64,000 bases of DNA from Naganishia liquefaciens (GCA_013423385.1 BLZA01000010.1:62001-126000), one strand, 5' to 3'; shown: positions 34,511 to 46,138, counted from the stretch's first letter. Notes: generated from the sequence alone by a model not told the origin. Numbers and translations: made by a program.

Positions 34511-34664
34511 ACAGGCAGCCCAACACTCTGTATCATAGCAGTTGTACGATGATAGGTTATACACGGGGAGAACAAGCTACAATTAAGATCTCTTGATGTC
34601 CAACAACATTACAAAATTTGGCTACAACGGAAAAGAACAACTCCCAACGTCCGACGCCCACTCA

Positions 34665-37546
34665 TCAATTGAACACGCTCTTGCCCATTTCGCCCCGGAT
34701 ATCCACCACGCGGGCCTCAACACCGTGGAACCAGTCGACGGCGCGCGCAGCCTTGCGTTCATTCTGCTCTGCCTCACGCACGACCTGTCCGCGTGCCTCG
34801 AGTGCCGTGCGGAAGCGTTCGCGCAAGTCCCACGACGCCAGGCGAATGACTTTACGTGCCTCGCGCGCAAGACGGTCCGTCTGTGCGTCGGACCACGTCG
34901 AGTCTTCGGCAGAGGTCGCCGAGGTCAAGCTATGCGAAATGTGCCGGCCAACATTGATGGGAATGGCACGCGGGAGGTCGTGAATGATCCAGATAATGGA
35001 GCCGAGGACGACGGCGCCAACAACGGGCCCTGCCCAGCGACGGGACGTCTTGTCGGTAAAGACGTCGCCGAGACCGACGGCAGAGTCGAGTAGAGTCTTG
35101 AGACCAAAGAGAGAGCTGCCGATGCCGGCTGTGCCCGTTAAGAGGGTGACGGCACTCAACGAACTGCCGAGCGAGGACAGGTTGAGCAACGGCATATCCT
35201 TGTCGGCCTTGTTGGACATGAATACCGACTTGACGGTCGTCACTTGATGATGCAGGTCGAGAATGTCCGAGATCGAAACATGTACGAGATCCGTACGCGT
35301 GCCCAGACCAACGCGCGAAGCGACAAGTTGCTTGGCCTGGAACATGGCATCCGGGTTGAACACCCTTGCTGAGCGCTCGACATCTGCCGGCAAATGGGCA
35401 TCCCCGGCTTCAACTACGTTGCCGACGTGTCGCGCCGTGATACGCTTCGTCTCCTCCTCGAGCGTGTAGACGGCATGTTCGAGACTCTTGAGCATGACAC
35501 GGCGCACTTCCTGCGCGTAGTCCCATACGCCGAGCAGACCAGGGTACGACGGCATCGTTAAGCGTGCCGTCGGCGAAGCGAGTCTGCCTTGAGCGATTCG
35601 CGCCAAAGCCGTGTCAATGCCCTGATGCACCGCCAGTCGAACCTCGTCGCCGACTTGTTCCTCTTCTTCATCCAGTCGCTCCTCTAGGCCATCCTGTCCG
35701 CGCTTCATAGCTTCTACCACGGGCTTGACGCGCTCGACTTGCTCACGCGCAACGGCACGCTCGTTGGTAGCGACGACCGCATTGGCGGACGCGAGCAGCT
35801 CGACATCGGCGAGGAGATGCGTCAGGTACGTCTCGGCCGGCCCAAGCTTGGACTTGGCTCGGTTCAGCAAGACAAAGCTGCGCAGGGATTGTTCGAGGTG
35901 GATGAATGCATCGTCGAGGGCATCCACGGCGACGGCGGGTCGTTCGTCGGCCGCGCGGATAGCGACCTTGGCAGAGTCGACAAAGTGGACGAGCTCGTCG
36001 CGTTCGGCCCACGTCTTGGGACTAAGCGTCTTGATCTGCTCCAGCACCGCTCGCCTGCACTTTTCCTTGTCCCGGACCTCGTCGAATCGGTTGACCACGA
36101 TAAACATACGCGCCTTTTCTTGGCCGGCGGCAAGGATGAATTCCTTGGCCGAAAGGGTGAAATGGTTTGCGGCCGAGACGACAAAGATGACGACGTCGAT
36201 CGAGGGTGATCGCGTAAATGTTTCCGTGGTCGGGATAACATCCCGGTTGAGACCTGGCGCGTCGATCAGGGAGATGTCGAGGATGCCATTGTGTAGGATT
36301 GTCGGTGGCGCCGGGCACGAAGGATCGGCATTACGTTGTTGCAGATATACCTTGAGAGGCGGCGCCGATGCTTCCTGTTCCGCAACAAGTGTGGCGAGAT
36401 CCTCCACCTTGACGACATCATACGTGCTCGTATTGGTCCGATCGTATTCCCCGTCCTTGACACCTTGCTTGACGACGTGCACTTCCTCGCCCTCACCCGT
36501 CACTCCATACACTTCCACGAATCGGCCCGTCAACGGCTGCTGATCGACGGGCATCACACCTTGGGGCCACCCAAATTCATCGACGCCGCCCCTCCTCAAC
36601 AATGCATTCACGACTGTACTCTTTCCGGCGTTCAAGTCCCCAGTGACGAGTACGCGCGACGACGTGCTCATGATTCGCGCATTCAGCTGTGACAGGTGAA
36701 CGAGCGACGACTCGAGGCGCGAGCTGATGAGACGCGAGATTGAGTGCTTTTCGAGCGAGGTGATGAGCGTCGCGGCGGTGCCTTGTGGTGTGGATGAAGC
36801 ATGACCGAGGGAAAGGTCGAGTCGAAGGATTGAAAAGCCGTCCATGTCCGCCTCGGGATCAAGCGTGTTGTCAGAGGTTCCTTCCTCTGTCGTCGCCGGT
36901 TCCGCAGTATCCTGAGCAACGGATCGCGACTGCGCCGCCGTGATACTCCTTCGAAAGGTCCTCCTCGCCGGTCTTCCCGGAGCCTCTTCCCGCTGCTCGA
37001 CCGTCTGCTCAACGTGCACCTCTTGCGCGCAATCAGGTTGATCGGCAAATGTGAGCGACATGCTGACCGTCTTGCCACGCTTGGGCTTGGGTCGATGAAG
37101 TATCCCCGCAGGCGGTTCCTCGACGTGGTGAACAGGCGTCAAGGTCGGGTACCTGACGGTCCATTCCGATTCGTTGAAGTTGCGCAGATCGGCGAGAAGA
37201 TAGGTTGATGAATCGATGGCTTTGGCGAGTCTGTTTCCCGGAACAATGAATATCTCGCTTCCAGCACAACTCCCTTTATAACGACTCACCTATCCCTCGT
37301 CTCTTCATACTCCCTCACAACCCTCTCTCCTTGCTCCTGAATCTCCTCACGATCCCGGTCTCCAACTCGCATCGACGTCGACGCCAGCGATTGACCCACA
37401 GACGCCACCGCCGCGGGCGCGGGTGTCGTTGTCGATCTTGCCAGAGCTGATCGATGTGGCTGCATGATAGGTGTCACGGATGTCTGCGGAACTCTGTGTT
37501 GGACGTGCGCAAGAGGCGAGTGATGGCGATGAATGTCAGTTGTCAT
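34665..37546 (-). CDS. fzo1: Mitofusin Fzo1, outer mitochondrial membrane fusion GTPase
   Basis: Dynamin-type GTPase that tethers and fuses mitochondrial outer membranes. Two exons are joined by a GTGAGT intron near 37,226-37,288, giving ETRDR-LAKAIDSSTYLLADL in phase. GTPase motifs: G1 GDLNAGKST, the G2 threonine in QQPLTGRF, G3 DAPGLN, G4 VNRFDEV. Long helical stretches follow (AREQVERVKPVVEAMKRGQD). Two hydrophobic segments near the C-terminus (LSAVTLLTGTAGIGSSLFG and WAGPVVGAVVLGSIIWII) form the hairpin anchor, followed by the C-terminal heptad coil ending GEMGKSVFN. About 940 residues, slightly longer than yeast Fzo1. I chose ATG 37546 (MTTDIHRHHSP); in-frame codons upstream to about 37,774 leave a longer N-terminus possible. 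Confidence 0.9.
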
Positions 37547-37966
37547 GCATCGATCGTCGCTCAGCCAGCCAGCCATTCCCGTCATCGCCCGCTTTTCCCG
37601 CGTAAACACAAAAGGCGCGCCAACTTCGGCCGCCGGGGAAGCGCGCTTGGCGGCCCGCTCAACGAAGGCAACCAAAGGAGAGCTTTCGACCAAACTGTGT
37701 GCGATCATGCCTCGCCAGAGGGGATCCGAAATGTCATTTGCCCAAATCATTGACGCCTCGACCCTTGAGCCCATAAAAGGGATCGACAGCAATCAAGTCG
37801 AAAACAGCTATCGCAGGATTTTTCATTTTCTATACTACATTCCTTTTTCTCGAGCATGCGAACAAGAGCAGTTGAAGCCACCTGTATCGCTAGGCAGAAA
37901 GCTCAGGCATCGTTCACGTGATCAGCGTGTGAACGCTTCCGTACGACTCCGAGATATCTCGCCGAT

Positions 37967-38928
37967 TCAATCCTGGCTCCTCGATCTTGGGTCGACGAAT
38001 ATATTGGTCACCACGCACATCCCATTCTCGATCTTCTCCAACCTCAATTCGACGATCAGCGACCCTATGAGTGGAGCGTGCACTCGACCCAGTGAGTGCA
38101 GCTTGGTACGCACTCCCCATCTCTGTGACCCGACGGAAGCGTCGAACACATCAGAAGATCGTCTTGGAGAGAATTGGTCGTTGACGCGGACCTGTACTTT
38201 GGAGTGGTAGTCACCTTGACCCCAATTGAATTCTTTGATGGTCTGGGTTTCCCGATCCTTGCCTTCCAGTTGGTATTTCAGGTACTCCATAACTGCCACA
38301 CGATAGCCTGTGAGGAGTATTCTCTGCACGGCCAACTTGTCCAGAATGGCTGCAGCTTTATCACGTATTTTCAAGTAGCCATCGTAGAGCGGATTGAAAT
38401 GCGAGAGATATTCCTTATCATTCAGAGCCTGGTCCCAACATATATCCATTCCTTGTATGAATAGATTCGGGATGCCGATCCACACTACTTTGGGCGTTGC
38501 GTTGTCGGATAACTGGGTTTCAGAAGGAGCTGGAGCGACAAAAGATTCGCCATACACCCGGCCGAGATGAGATTGTCCCCCAGCAGCTGTCAAGTTTGCT
38601 TTTCCTCTTTAGCAACCAGGGAGCAATTTGAAAGATGAGCTGGAGGGAAGCTTACATGGATAGTGGGAGAAAGACCGGAAGCTTGACTCCAAGTGATGCT
38701 AGATTGACTCGCTAGATTTGGATCTGCTGGTACTACTTCGTTGGACTCGAGACCCGCGGTTGACACATGCAGGCTGAATTCAGTCGATGTATAGCTGGCT
38801 GATGGAGCTGGGGGGGCCTCTGATGTCTCGTCTGAATGCAAAAGCTCACTGGTCTCCATGTCTCCATGGAAAGTCGAATTGTGCGCTCGAATTGAAGGTC
38901 TGACAAGGTGCTCTGATGAATATTGCAT
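37967..38928 (-). CDS. Unknown two-exon protein
   Basis: Not recognised. ATG 38928 opens an exon with a Ser/Thr-rich N-terminus; a GATATAAAG box lies about 30 bp upstream of it. The intron region lies near 38,580-38,690 (a gtaagc donor is followed by cttgacag), though the exact phase-compatible donor is unclear. Exon 2 reads VYGESFVAPAPSETQLSD, then a compact-looking domain with KVVWIGIPNLFIQGMDICWD, AAAILDKLAVQRILLTGYRV and YHSKVQVRVNDQFS, stop at 37967-37969. About 290 residues, no signal peptide. The first helix-rich part could be a folded domain, but I know no match. Confidence 0.5.
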
Positions 38929-39137
38929 GAAGAGTTGTGCAGAGCATGATGTTCGGACGCTTTATATCGCCCAAAATTTTCCCGCTTTGCTTCCTTTGAG
39001 CGGACTCTTCAGCGCTAAAGGAATGGCCGTAATGTTACTGTCGTCCGCCGAGAGTCATATCTGAAACGATGAGTTGCATTCAAAGGGATGTCACTGAACG
39101 GTTGTGCATGGGACCGATCGAGTGAATTTACCTCAGG

Positions 39138-39560
39138 TCAATCAAACGATATGGAAATCCCTGTCGTGACGCCTACTAGCTTTGGAATTGTGAGAGGACT
39201 AACGCAGCTGCCCAGCTCTCGCTGAACGCCAGCACGCCCCTCCCGCCCCTCTTCTCGAGATGTTCGCCCACGTGGACGACGAGTAGGATCAGCAGGAGAA
39301 AAGAGAAGTAGGGAATGGAATAACCGAACTGTTGTACAGCAGCTGAAAAGATAAACCCAGTGCAAAAGTTCCTTTCTAGCTAGCTCTGTCTTCTTAGCCT
39401 GTATTCTCTCGTGACTTGTACTTGTTAACCAGCTGGACTCTAGCTTATCCTGTATCGCTTGCGAGCTCAGCTGAAGAGCTGCTCTGAAGACGTCATTCAC
39501 CTCACGGCTAGACGATAGCTGTTGACCGTCTCGATTCGACAGTGGCGCCACCCGCGCCAT
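39138..39560 (-). CDS. Possible small unknown protein
   Basis: An open frame from ATG 39560 gives 140 residues with a helical, Glu/Lys/Gln-rich first half (REVNDVFRAALQLSSQAIQD and ERIQAKKTELARKELLHWVY) and a short hydrophobic stretch (LFHSLLLFS). Amino-acid make-up looks protein-like, but there is no family match, intron or promoter support. The rest of 38,929-40,088 holds nothing I can support. Confidence 0.3.
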   Translation of the reverse strand: MARVAPLSNRDGQQLSSSREVNDVFRAALQLSSQAIQDKLESSWLTSTSHERIQAKKTELARKELLHWVYLFSCCTTVRLFHSLLLFSPADPTRRPRGRTSREEGREGRAGVQRELGSCVSPLTIPKLVGVTTGISISFD

Positions 39561-40088
39561 GGCAGACACGCTTGTAGGCCCGACATGTCAAGATGAGGAT
39601 ACTGTACCACAGTATATCCCAGCAACCTCGTCATGCAGCCATTATTCGCTCCGCTCTCCATACGACACGTACATCCCTAGCTTTTACCCGCGCCGGATGT
39701 TCCCATTCTCCTGTCTTAGCCTCAGATGATGATTATCGTCGCGAGAGCCCTCGGTAGCTTGGGAGCAGAGAGCGTTCTGAACAAGACGCGACTGAGTACA
39801 GTTGTAAGCTCGTTAAGAGAAACAGTCAGAGTAGTTTACTCTTGGTCTCTACTTAGGCTGCATGCACTGCAGCACTGACAACCGCTATTGCAAGATCAAC
39901 CTTATTCCGCTTGCGCTCTCTGTCAATACGCCCCGTACACATTGAAGTCACCTTTGATGCTGTCTCACATTCCCGGCAGTGTCCTGTCCTGATTTTGAAA
40001 CGCCGGTCAAAACATCGCTGAAGCAGTAGATCGGAATGAAATTTGGGTCGGCTACTCAGCGCCGCTGAGCTACAGGTCTACAGCTGGG

Positions 40089-43000
40089 TTAATCGAGTTC
40101 CAATCCGACGATCGCTTTGATTTCTTTGATTTCGGCTTCTGACCACAATCTTACACTTACTAGATCGTTGTCGTTCGTGGTGCAAGTCCTTGACATCATT
40201 TCCAGTATATTTTGGGCTTGCCCTTTCGACTTTGAGGCTGCGAAGAGACAACCTTCTATCGCGCCGCGAAACTCCAATTTTTGCATAGGCTTTTCCACAT
40301 GTAGAACAAGCCAAGAAGGTCTAGAACCCGTGAACATAGATAGCATGCGTCTATCAGCTTGGCAAATCGTCACACCCAGTCTTTGAGCAATCGTCGTCGT
40401 GGCTCCTGCCTTCGGCTCGCTGTCTTCAGCGCATGATATTCTCAAGGTATACGCGCGAGTTTTGAAAAACGCGAAGTGAAAGGTACGGGACTGCAATTTA
40501 TCCTTGCCTGAAAGGTTTCGAGCCATTGGTAAGAGAGGACCGAGATCCAGGACGTCTAGGCGATTTTCTTCAGTGTATGCAGCACACGCGCGAGCGACAT
40601 GCGCAAAGCAAGAAGCCCGGAGCAACGGGCCTGCTTTCTCTGAACGATACCATCCCAAGATGTCCGTTTGTCGGTGACGATGAGGTAGATAATCGATCGC
40701 GATTCGTGCAGGTTGGGTGGTCTTGAAAAGTTCCAGCAACATAAGATACCTCTCATCACTGGAAGTGGAGAACCGAAGAGCCCGTGTGCCACATAGTGGC
40801 AGACCCCAAGATCTGGTCAAAATCCATTGTTTTTTCACACCTCGATATCGTTTTCCGAGTTCCTCATCGCTCGATTCGGGATTTTGTCGCACCTGGCGCA
40901 AGAATTGGAACTGATTGGCATTAAAATCGGAAGGCGGCCTACAGGTAACGACCTCAATGGGTGGCATAGTCTCGTCAGGAAACATTTCGCGCCATTTGGC
41001 CGATAATTGTCGAATGGTGTGTAACCCCCTCTCCCAGTTGTCTCTTTCCGTCAAGGTTACAGGTCCATCGTCACCCAGAAAGACCGAGACCTTGATGGCA
41101 TCCGGATTCGACAGCATCTCGATTCGAAGCAAATCTCCGGCCAAGTATGCTCCCCAATCTTGCTTTTTGATATAGTCGGCGAAGAGTTTTATGGCCATTT
41201 GACGCAAAGTCTCCATCACGGTCTGCAAGCTGCTCTCATGGTTGACTTTCCACTTCTTCTTGGCGGCTAAGCGAAAGTCGCGCATCATGGTTGGATTCGG
41301 AGGCTGCCAAGGTGAGCGAACAAGCTCGAAAAAAACAGGCATTGCCACAACCTGCAGGGCAAGTTCTGGAAGCAGTTCTTGAATCTGTTGCTGAGCTTTA
41401 TGAAGCAGTGAGTCTTCGGCGTGCAAACGCGTCGTTGCATTCTCCTCGACAGAAGAGAAAGCTTGTAACTGCTTGTGCTGTTCGGCCTTGTCAACGCGGA
41501 AGATTCTGCTAAGAATCAATCCCCATCCAGCATAGATCGCGTCTTTCTCTTTGAGCCGCATCAGTCCCCATGCAAGTCCCCCAAACAAGGCTATGATCAG
41601 CAGAAGGGCTAGACTTCTCAGACTGGAGGGAGAAGATCGTCTGCAAAAGTTCCAAAAAATACCGATATATCCTTCTTCATCCAACGATAATTTTAACGCG
41701 CTGCCAGAGTCGTTGCCACCCAAAATGGAGACCGTCAACAACGCCCTGGCCGCAAGCAATTCGACGCAAATTCGAAAAGGCTTCTCAAAAATATCTAACC
41801 GTCCTCCGAGCTTGTGATGGATTACTGTACCGTTCGAACTGGCGAATGGGATATCGTTCACTGTCCGAGCGGAAAGTCTCAACCCTAGATCCGTTGTCCG
41901 CTCGTTCCTGAAGTCCGCTGAAGGAGCGGATGCTCCTTTCCTCTGATCACAGTAGTCCTGAGCGGGAACTAGTGTGTGCTTCATCACCATGGTCGGATTT
42001 CCGGATGCGTTGCCTTCTCTCGTCGTCAGAGTACCTCGTTTCTCGTGTCTATTATTGATCTTTATCTCGCTCTGTGAGTACGAAGCAACGTCGCGGTTGA
42101 CAATTACCTTATCGAAAGATATAGTCGAAGTGGTCGAGTTGGTTGAAGAAAGTCTTCTACCCAAAATTGAATTGTGCAAATCTTCGGATCTCTGCGTTTC
42201 TCTGGAACGATGTAATGAAATATAATCGAATCCGGAGATTCCTGGACTATCGCTCAGATCATCTGTCATGACATCGGCTTTCAGATTCGCGCTGGACCCA
42301 AGCTCCTCTGAGGCATTGATAACGGCTTCCGCATCGCTTAATGCGACATTAGCGGCACCATGGGGCTGTAGCCTTCGACAGCGAGATTCGACAGAAGCTG
42401 GATCGATTTCCGGCGGCGATCGCATTGGTATAGCCCTTTCAAAGTTGCGAATGGACGAGTTGCAAGAGTGCTTTTTTGCCTTTTTTAGTCTTACCATACC
42501 TGCCTTAGGGTGACTGCAGAACAGACGTCGGCTTCCCGAGGAGGCTGAGCCTCTAGCTGACTTCACTTCTTCCTGATTCGAGCCATCAGCAGGGTCGCGC
42601 TCCATGACAAGGGTCGGGACACAATTTGGCTTCCCATCTTCTTGCTGTGTCTGACTTGCGGAGATGCATTTGTCCTCTGCCTGCCTGCTCGTTTCCAAGC
42701 GCTGATAGCTGGGAGCCAGCTGGCCTTCCCTTTTGTGCTTTCTACAGCGATCTCGGAGCGTGAACCTCATTTTGTATTTGCTGGAGGATATTGGAGCGGA
42801 CGAGGTCACTGATGTTTCAGGAAGATCGTTATTTCGAGATTCATTGATTGTCATTGAGCTGCTTTCCTTCATTGCTACCAAGGCAGAAGCCTCTGGAAGA
42901 TTTTCTTGAATCAATTCAGATTCAGTGAGCGGTCTTTGGTCGACGGCAATTGCTTCTCGCAAAGGCCTTTTGTCCATATTTGCTTCAAGTACTGGAACTC

Positions 43001-43121
43001 CAATTCGAGATCCAGCACACTTCTTATAAAGCTCGTGACTGAACGTGCTCGGAGGATCCGTGGAGATAACATTGTTCCTGACAGCTTCCCCCAGCTTGAC
43101 GTGAGTCTGGGGTAAGATCAT
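40089..43121 (-). CDS. Large orphan protein with one membrane segment
   Basis: Uninterrupted 1010-codon frame, ATG 43121 to a stop at 40089, remarkable beside intron-rich neighbours. No family recognised. Residues 1-450 are hydrophilic and disordered-looking with basic patches (KMRFTLRDRCRKHKREGQ, RLKKAKKHS). Around residues 450-540 are a moderately hydrophobic stretch (ICVELLAARALLTVSILGG) and one clear membrane helix (SLRSLALLLIIALFGGLAWG). The C-terminal 450 residues look folded and alternate helix and strand (ELLPELALQVVAMPVFFELV, DAIKVSVFLGDDGPVTLTER, RYLMLLELFKTTQPARIAID, RPSWLVLHVEKPMQKLEFRG), ending EIKEIKAIVGLELD. A 5' exon may exist upstream, since an acceptor-like GATGCAG precedes the ATG. 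Possibly a lineage-specific membrane protein. Confidence 0.6.
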   Translation of the reverse strand: MILPQTHVKLGEAVRNNVISTDPPSTFSHELYKKCAGSRIGVPVLEANMDKRPLREAIAVDQRPLTESELIQENLPEASALVAMKESSSMTINESRNNDLPETSVTSSAPISSSKYKMRFTLRDRCRKHKREGQLAPSYQRLETSRQAEDKCISASQTQQEDGKPNCVPTLVMERDPADGSNQEEVKSARGSASSGSRRLFCSHPKAGMVRLKKAKKHSCNSSIRNFERAIPMRSPPEIDPASVESRCRRLQPHGAANVALSDAEAVINASEELGSSANLKADVMTDDLSDSPGISGFDYISLHRSRETQRSEDLHNSILGRRLSSTNSTTSTISFDKVIVNRDVASYSQSEIKINNRHEKRGTLTTREGNASGNPTMVMKHTLVPAQDYCDQRKGASAPSADFRNERTTDLGLRLSARTVNDIPFASSNGTVIHHKLGGRLDIFEKPFRICVELLAARALLTVSILGGNDSGSALKLSLDEEGYIGIFWNFCRRSSPSSLRSLALLLIIALFGGLAWGLMRLKEKDAIYAGWGLILSRIFRVDKAEQHKQLQAFSSVEENATTRLHAEDSLLHKAQQQIQELLPELALQVVAMPVFFELVRSPWQPPNPTMMRDFRLAAKKKWKVNHESSLQTVMETLRQMAIKLFADYIKKQDWGAYLAGDLLRIEMLSNPDAIKVSVFLGDDGPVTLTERDNWERGLHTIRQLSAKWREMFPDETMPPIEVVTCRPPSDFNANQFQFLRQVRQNPESSDEELGKRYRGVKKQWILTRSWGLPLCGTRALRFSTSSDERYLMLLELFKTTQPARIAIDYLPHRHRQTDILGWYRSEKAGPLLRASCFAHVARACAAYTEENRLDVLDLGPLLPMARNLSGKDKLQSRTFHFAFFKTRAYTLRISCAEDSEPKAGATTTIAQRLGVTICQADRRMLSMFTGSRPSWLVLHVEKPMQKLEFRGAIEGCLFAASKSKGQAQNILEMMSRTCTTNDNDLVSVRLWSEAEIKEIKAIVGLELD

Positions 43122-44793
43122 TTCTGCATCGGTGCGACTGACTTATCGAAGATATAGTCCGCTTTCGGATTAGAAGTTTGCGCTTGTTTACTGGTTATGT
43201 GATAGGACCCCTGATGGGTTACCGCTTCCGTAACGTCCTCCTTACCTAGATGGCTGTATCTGACTGTACTTAGCCTTTGGGCACGATAGCAACCCGGACA
43301 CTCACGATAAGCAGGCAATTTGCCCGATCTCCTTGTCGAGCGGCAGGCCTTCCTGCCTTAATTGGCCAATGGGTTGTCGCTCATTAGTGAGAGTAGCTTT
43401 CGACGCGGACAGTGAACATTTCTTCCGAGGAGGTCTGATGGCTGTGGGTGTCAAGACGACGAGACATACAAACCGCGAGAGACTTACGGTGGGTGCAACC
43501 GAGCTCTGGAGCTGGTGAGGGGCTTCTTTACAGCTTTCGGCGTGTCGTCCGATGTCACTCGGACCTTGTCTCGCCGAGAATCAATACTTTTTGTGTTCTC
43601 AAGCTTGTTGTCCCGCCGAACGTGATGCTCGATTCCACTTCCTGCCTGAGTTATCGGAAGGCTATGAACCAGAGCATTGAGCGGTGCATTATGGCTTTGC
43701 AGTGACTGGTGATGAGAAGTAAGAGAGTAACTCTTGTTGTTCTCGGCAGCACTTGGTGTTCCACCCAGGGAAGCCTTGGATTTTCTACCAAGTGGTCTGG
43801 GATTAAGGAGTAATAGTCAGCGGACATTGACGTCCGATGACATCTGATAGAAAAAGCGGGGCGTACTTGGCATCACCAGTCTTGGTTTGCAATTTGCGAC
43901 CTTGATCCACCATTGAAATTGCAGATCGCGCGATCACATATATCTGTTGAGAGAAAGGTCACTGTGGTGTCGTATGATTTTGATCTTATAGAGTAATCGC
44001 ATGAATCATGAAAGGGATGAGTTGTGAAAGCAAGACCGAATCGTCAAAGGAGCTCACGCCTCTCGGATTTGGGCAGTCTATACGGGTTACCGGAATTGGA
44101 GGAAATTGTGCGGAGTTGGAGGACATTGTGCCGAATAGGGACTATGTCACTAATCTCGAGAAACAGCCCATGTCGTCGATTCCTTTTCCTTTCATTTCAA
44201 ATGTAATAACCCTCTTTATCACCCATTCTCAGCTGGGGTTTCTCCTTGCCCTCTTGTTGAGATCAAGGAGCTTGTCTGTCGGACTTGTGATGGTATAGCG
44301 GCTGTCTTGCTCCTAGTTACCCTTTCTGACACTGAAATGGTTGCCGTCAGGGGGAAGATGTGAGATGCGGGACCGGTGCAGTAAATGCCTGTTCGTCTTC
44401 ACGAGCTAATGATGGCGTTGAGGGCCAAAGTTTCTTGGTCGATTCTGACTCCAGCTCAATCTTACGATCGATGGCTGACAGATCGAAAGATTGAGGTCAA
44501 GTGCGCGTCGCGTCTTAACCTTTTAAGTAGTGGGTGTACGAAGCTTTCATGTGAGAGTGTAAGAATCACTTTTCTTGGCAAATATATAGCAAGACCTGAG
44601 CCAGAATACTGAATCTGGGCCTGAACTGACCGTTTTCTGGTTTTGCTCGACGACAAGGACCTTTGGCGCTGTAGTAGATGTTTCTAGTGATATTAGGACG
44701 GGTTCAGTAAGTCGCGGGAGTAACCGAAGGTGTAAAGAGACGCCCCACGCCCCTATCAACATATAGTATTTAGTGTTTCCCGTTCAACAGTGA
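43122..44793. other. Intergenic stretch with possible 5' exons of the orphan gene
   Basis: On the minus strand, ATG 43913 opens MVDQGRKLQTKTGDAK before a GTACGC donor. A splice-like acceptor (TTAATCCCAG) lies at 43,798, and a good GTAAGT donor at 43,487. I could not join these in one frame to the 1010-codon exon. The + frame 44008-44298 is open for 96 codons without a match. No gene is called. Confidence 0.35.
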
Positions 44794-45256
44794 TGTTGTA
44801 GTATAGGGATACAAGCAGCATATTTGTGTATGACGTTTCTGCTCAGCTGCCACTGTGACATACCGAAATAAGAAACGCTAGGATTAACAGCTTAATGACG
44901 GATTCATCCAACTTATTGCAAAGCTTACGGCCTTGGAGAAACCCAGCGGTTATCGAGAAACCCAGCGGCTTCGGCCAAACCTAGCGGTACGGCCCAAGCC
45001 CAACGATTCTGCCAAACCTAGCGGTTGTACTCAAGCCCAACGGTCTTGCATCAACCCGGAGGCTTCTCACAAACCCAGCGGCCTCCGAAATAGCTCTTAT
45101 ATAGAGCCAGCTTTACGGATGAGTATATATACTAGCTTCTCAACCCATTTGTAATAGCCTCATGGTTTACGAATTCACCCTTTGATGCACGATAATTCCA
45201 TAGGCTACCTTGAGTGCAAGACTTTCTCAGGTTAACTACCCTTTGTCTTTCACAAT
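44794..45256 (+). mobile_element. Probable LTR of a Ty1/copia element (fossil)
   Basis: Begins TGTTGTAGTATAGGG and ends TTTCACA, i.e. TG...CA. It contains a TATA-like CTTATATAGAG near 45,093 and a pyrimidine-rich CTTCTCAACCC about 45 bp later, in the order of an LTR promoter and start site. It lies some 240 bp before a copia reverse-transcriptase remnant in the same orientation. A second LTR is not seen in the window, so the boundaries rest on one copy. Confidence 0.4.
44936..45087 (+). repeat. Eight tandem 19-nt repeats inside the LTR-like sequence
   Basis: Eight units of exactly 19 nt follow each other without gaps. The core is AAACCCAGCGG or AAGCCCAACGG followed by six to eight variable bases. 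Units 1, 2 and 8 share AAACCCAGCGG. Units 3 and 5 share CCAAACCTAGCGG- or CAAACCTAGCGGT-like forms. The strict period with drifting sequence suggests old slippage expansion. Confidence 0.8.
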
Positions 45257-46138
45257 AGGAATTCGAATCCCGTATTAGATAACAAGAGTACATCGCTAGT
45301 GCTAGATCCCATCACAACGACGGTATAGTCTTGCTATTGCAATATTAACTACTTGTCCGCCACAAAACCCGACGAGTAAATACGACGGATCAAAACGATG
45401 AAGTTATGGGTCTCAAATGAAGATCCGGCGTACCGCGTTAATTGCGCGAGCTGACACCCACAACTCGAACACGTACATCTAATCTTTCAAGTCGAATAAC
45501 TGGCCTGATTGGAAGAGGGCGATCGACGAGGGTTCGGCAAGATGGACAAATGTGAGGTGTGGAGATCGTGCCTCGAACACCGACCATGCGCACACTTTAG
45601 GCCAAGTGGGGTTTCACTCGCAAGATCGACGGCTCAACTGGACTTCCGTCTACCTTTAAGGCCCGATGGGTCGCAAAAGGGTTTCGTCAAGTAGAAGGCA
45701 TCGATTTCAACACAATATTTCATCGGTCGCGCATAAAGACAGTATCCGTGTCTTCCTCATCCTGGTCAATTTCTCCGACCTTGAATGTGGTCAAATTGAC
45801 ACAGTTGCGGCGTTTCTGAATGGGGAATTGAAGGAGACCATCTACATGGAGCCACCTGAAGGTGGTAACATTCCATCGGGCTCTGTAATTCGCCTGAGAG
45901 AATCCCTCTAGGGACTGAGGCAATTTCCAAGATGTTTCAGTGTCGCGTTAGATCAATACTTACGTTCAAAAGGCTTCAGTGTACACAGTCGCAGCCGCTC
46001 TCTCGCCCTCGGTATGCTACAACATTCAATCAATCCTGCCGAGATGCGCTTCGCCATGCTATCACTGCATGTTATATAGTACGGACACCACTTTCCTATA
46101 CCTCCCTAAGCCCTTTTGGTTGCCAGACATTTCTCTGG
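45257..46138 (+). mobile_element. Ty1/copia retrotransposon remnant (reverse transcriptase part)
   Basis: Within roughly 45,500-45,990 the + strand carries pieces of a copia-type reverse transcriptase. DTVAAFLNGELKETIYMEPP and the basic ARWVAKGFRQVEGIDFNT-type lead-in are diagnostic of the RVT_2 domain. No gag, protease, integrase or RNase H part was found. The element is a broken, internally shortened fossil with several breaks, old enough that only part of one domain is readable. Sequence from 45,990 to 46,138 shows no further recognisable part. Confidence 0.8.

Noticed and set aside
35725-36543. 272-codon + strand frame opposite fzo1
   Set aside because: Antisense to the GTPase domain of Fzo1; Arg/Ser-rich shadow reading.
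39850-40088. Possible 3' extension or terminator downstream of the large orphan gene
   Set aside because: No polyadenylation-like or structural signal beyond ordinary sequence could be pointed to.
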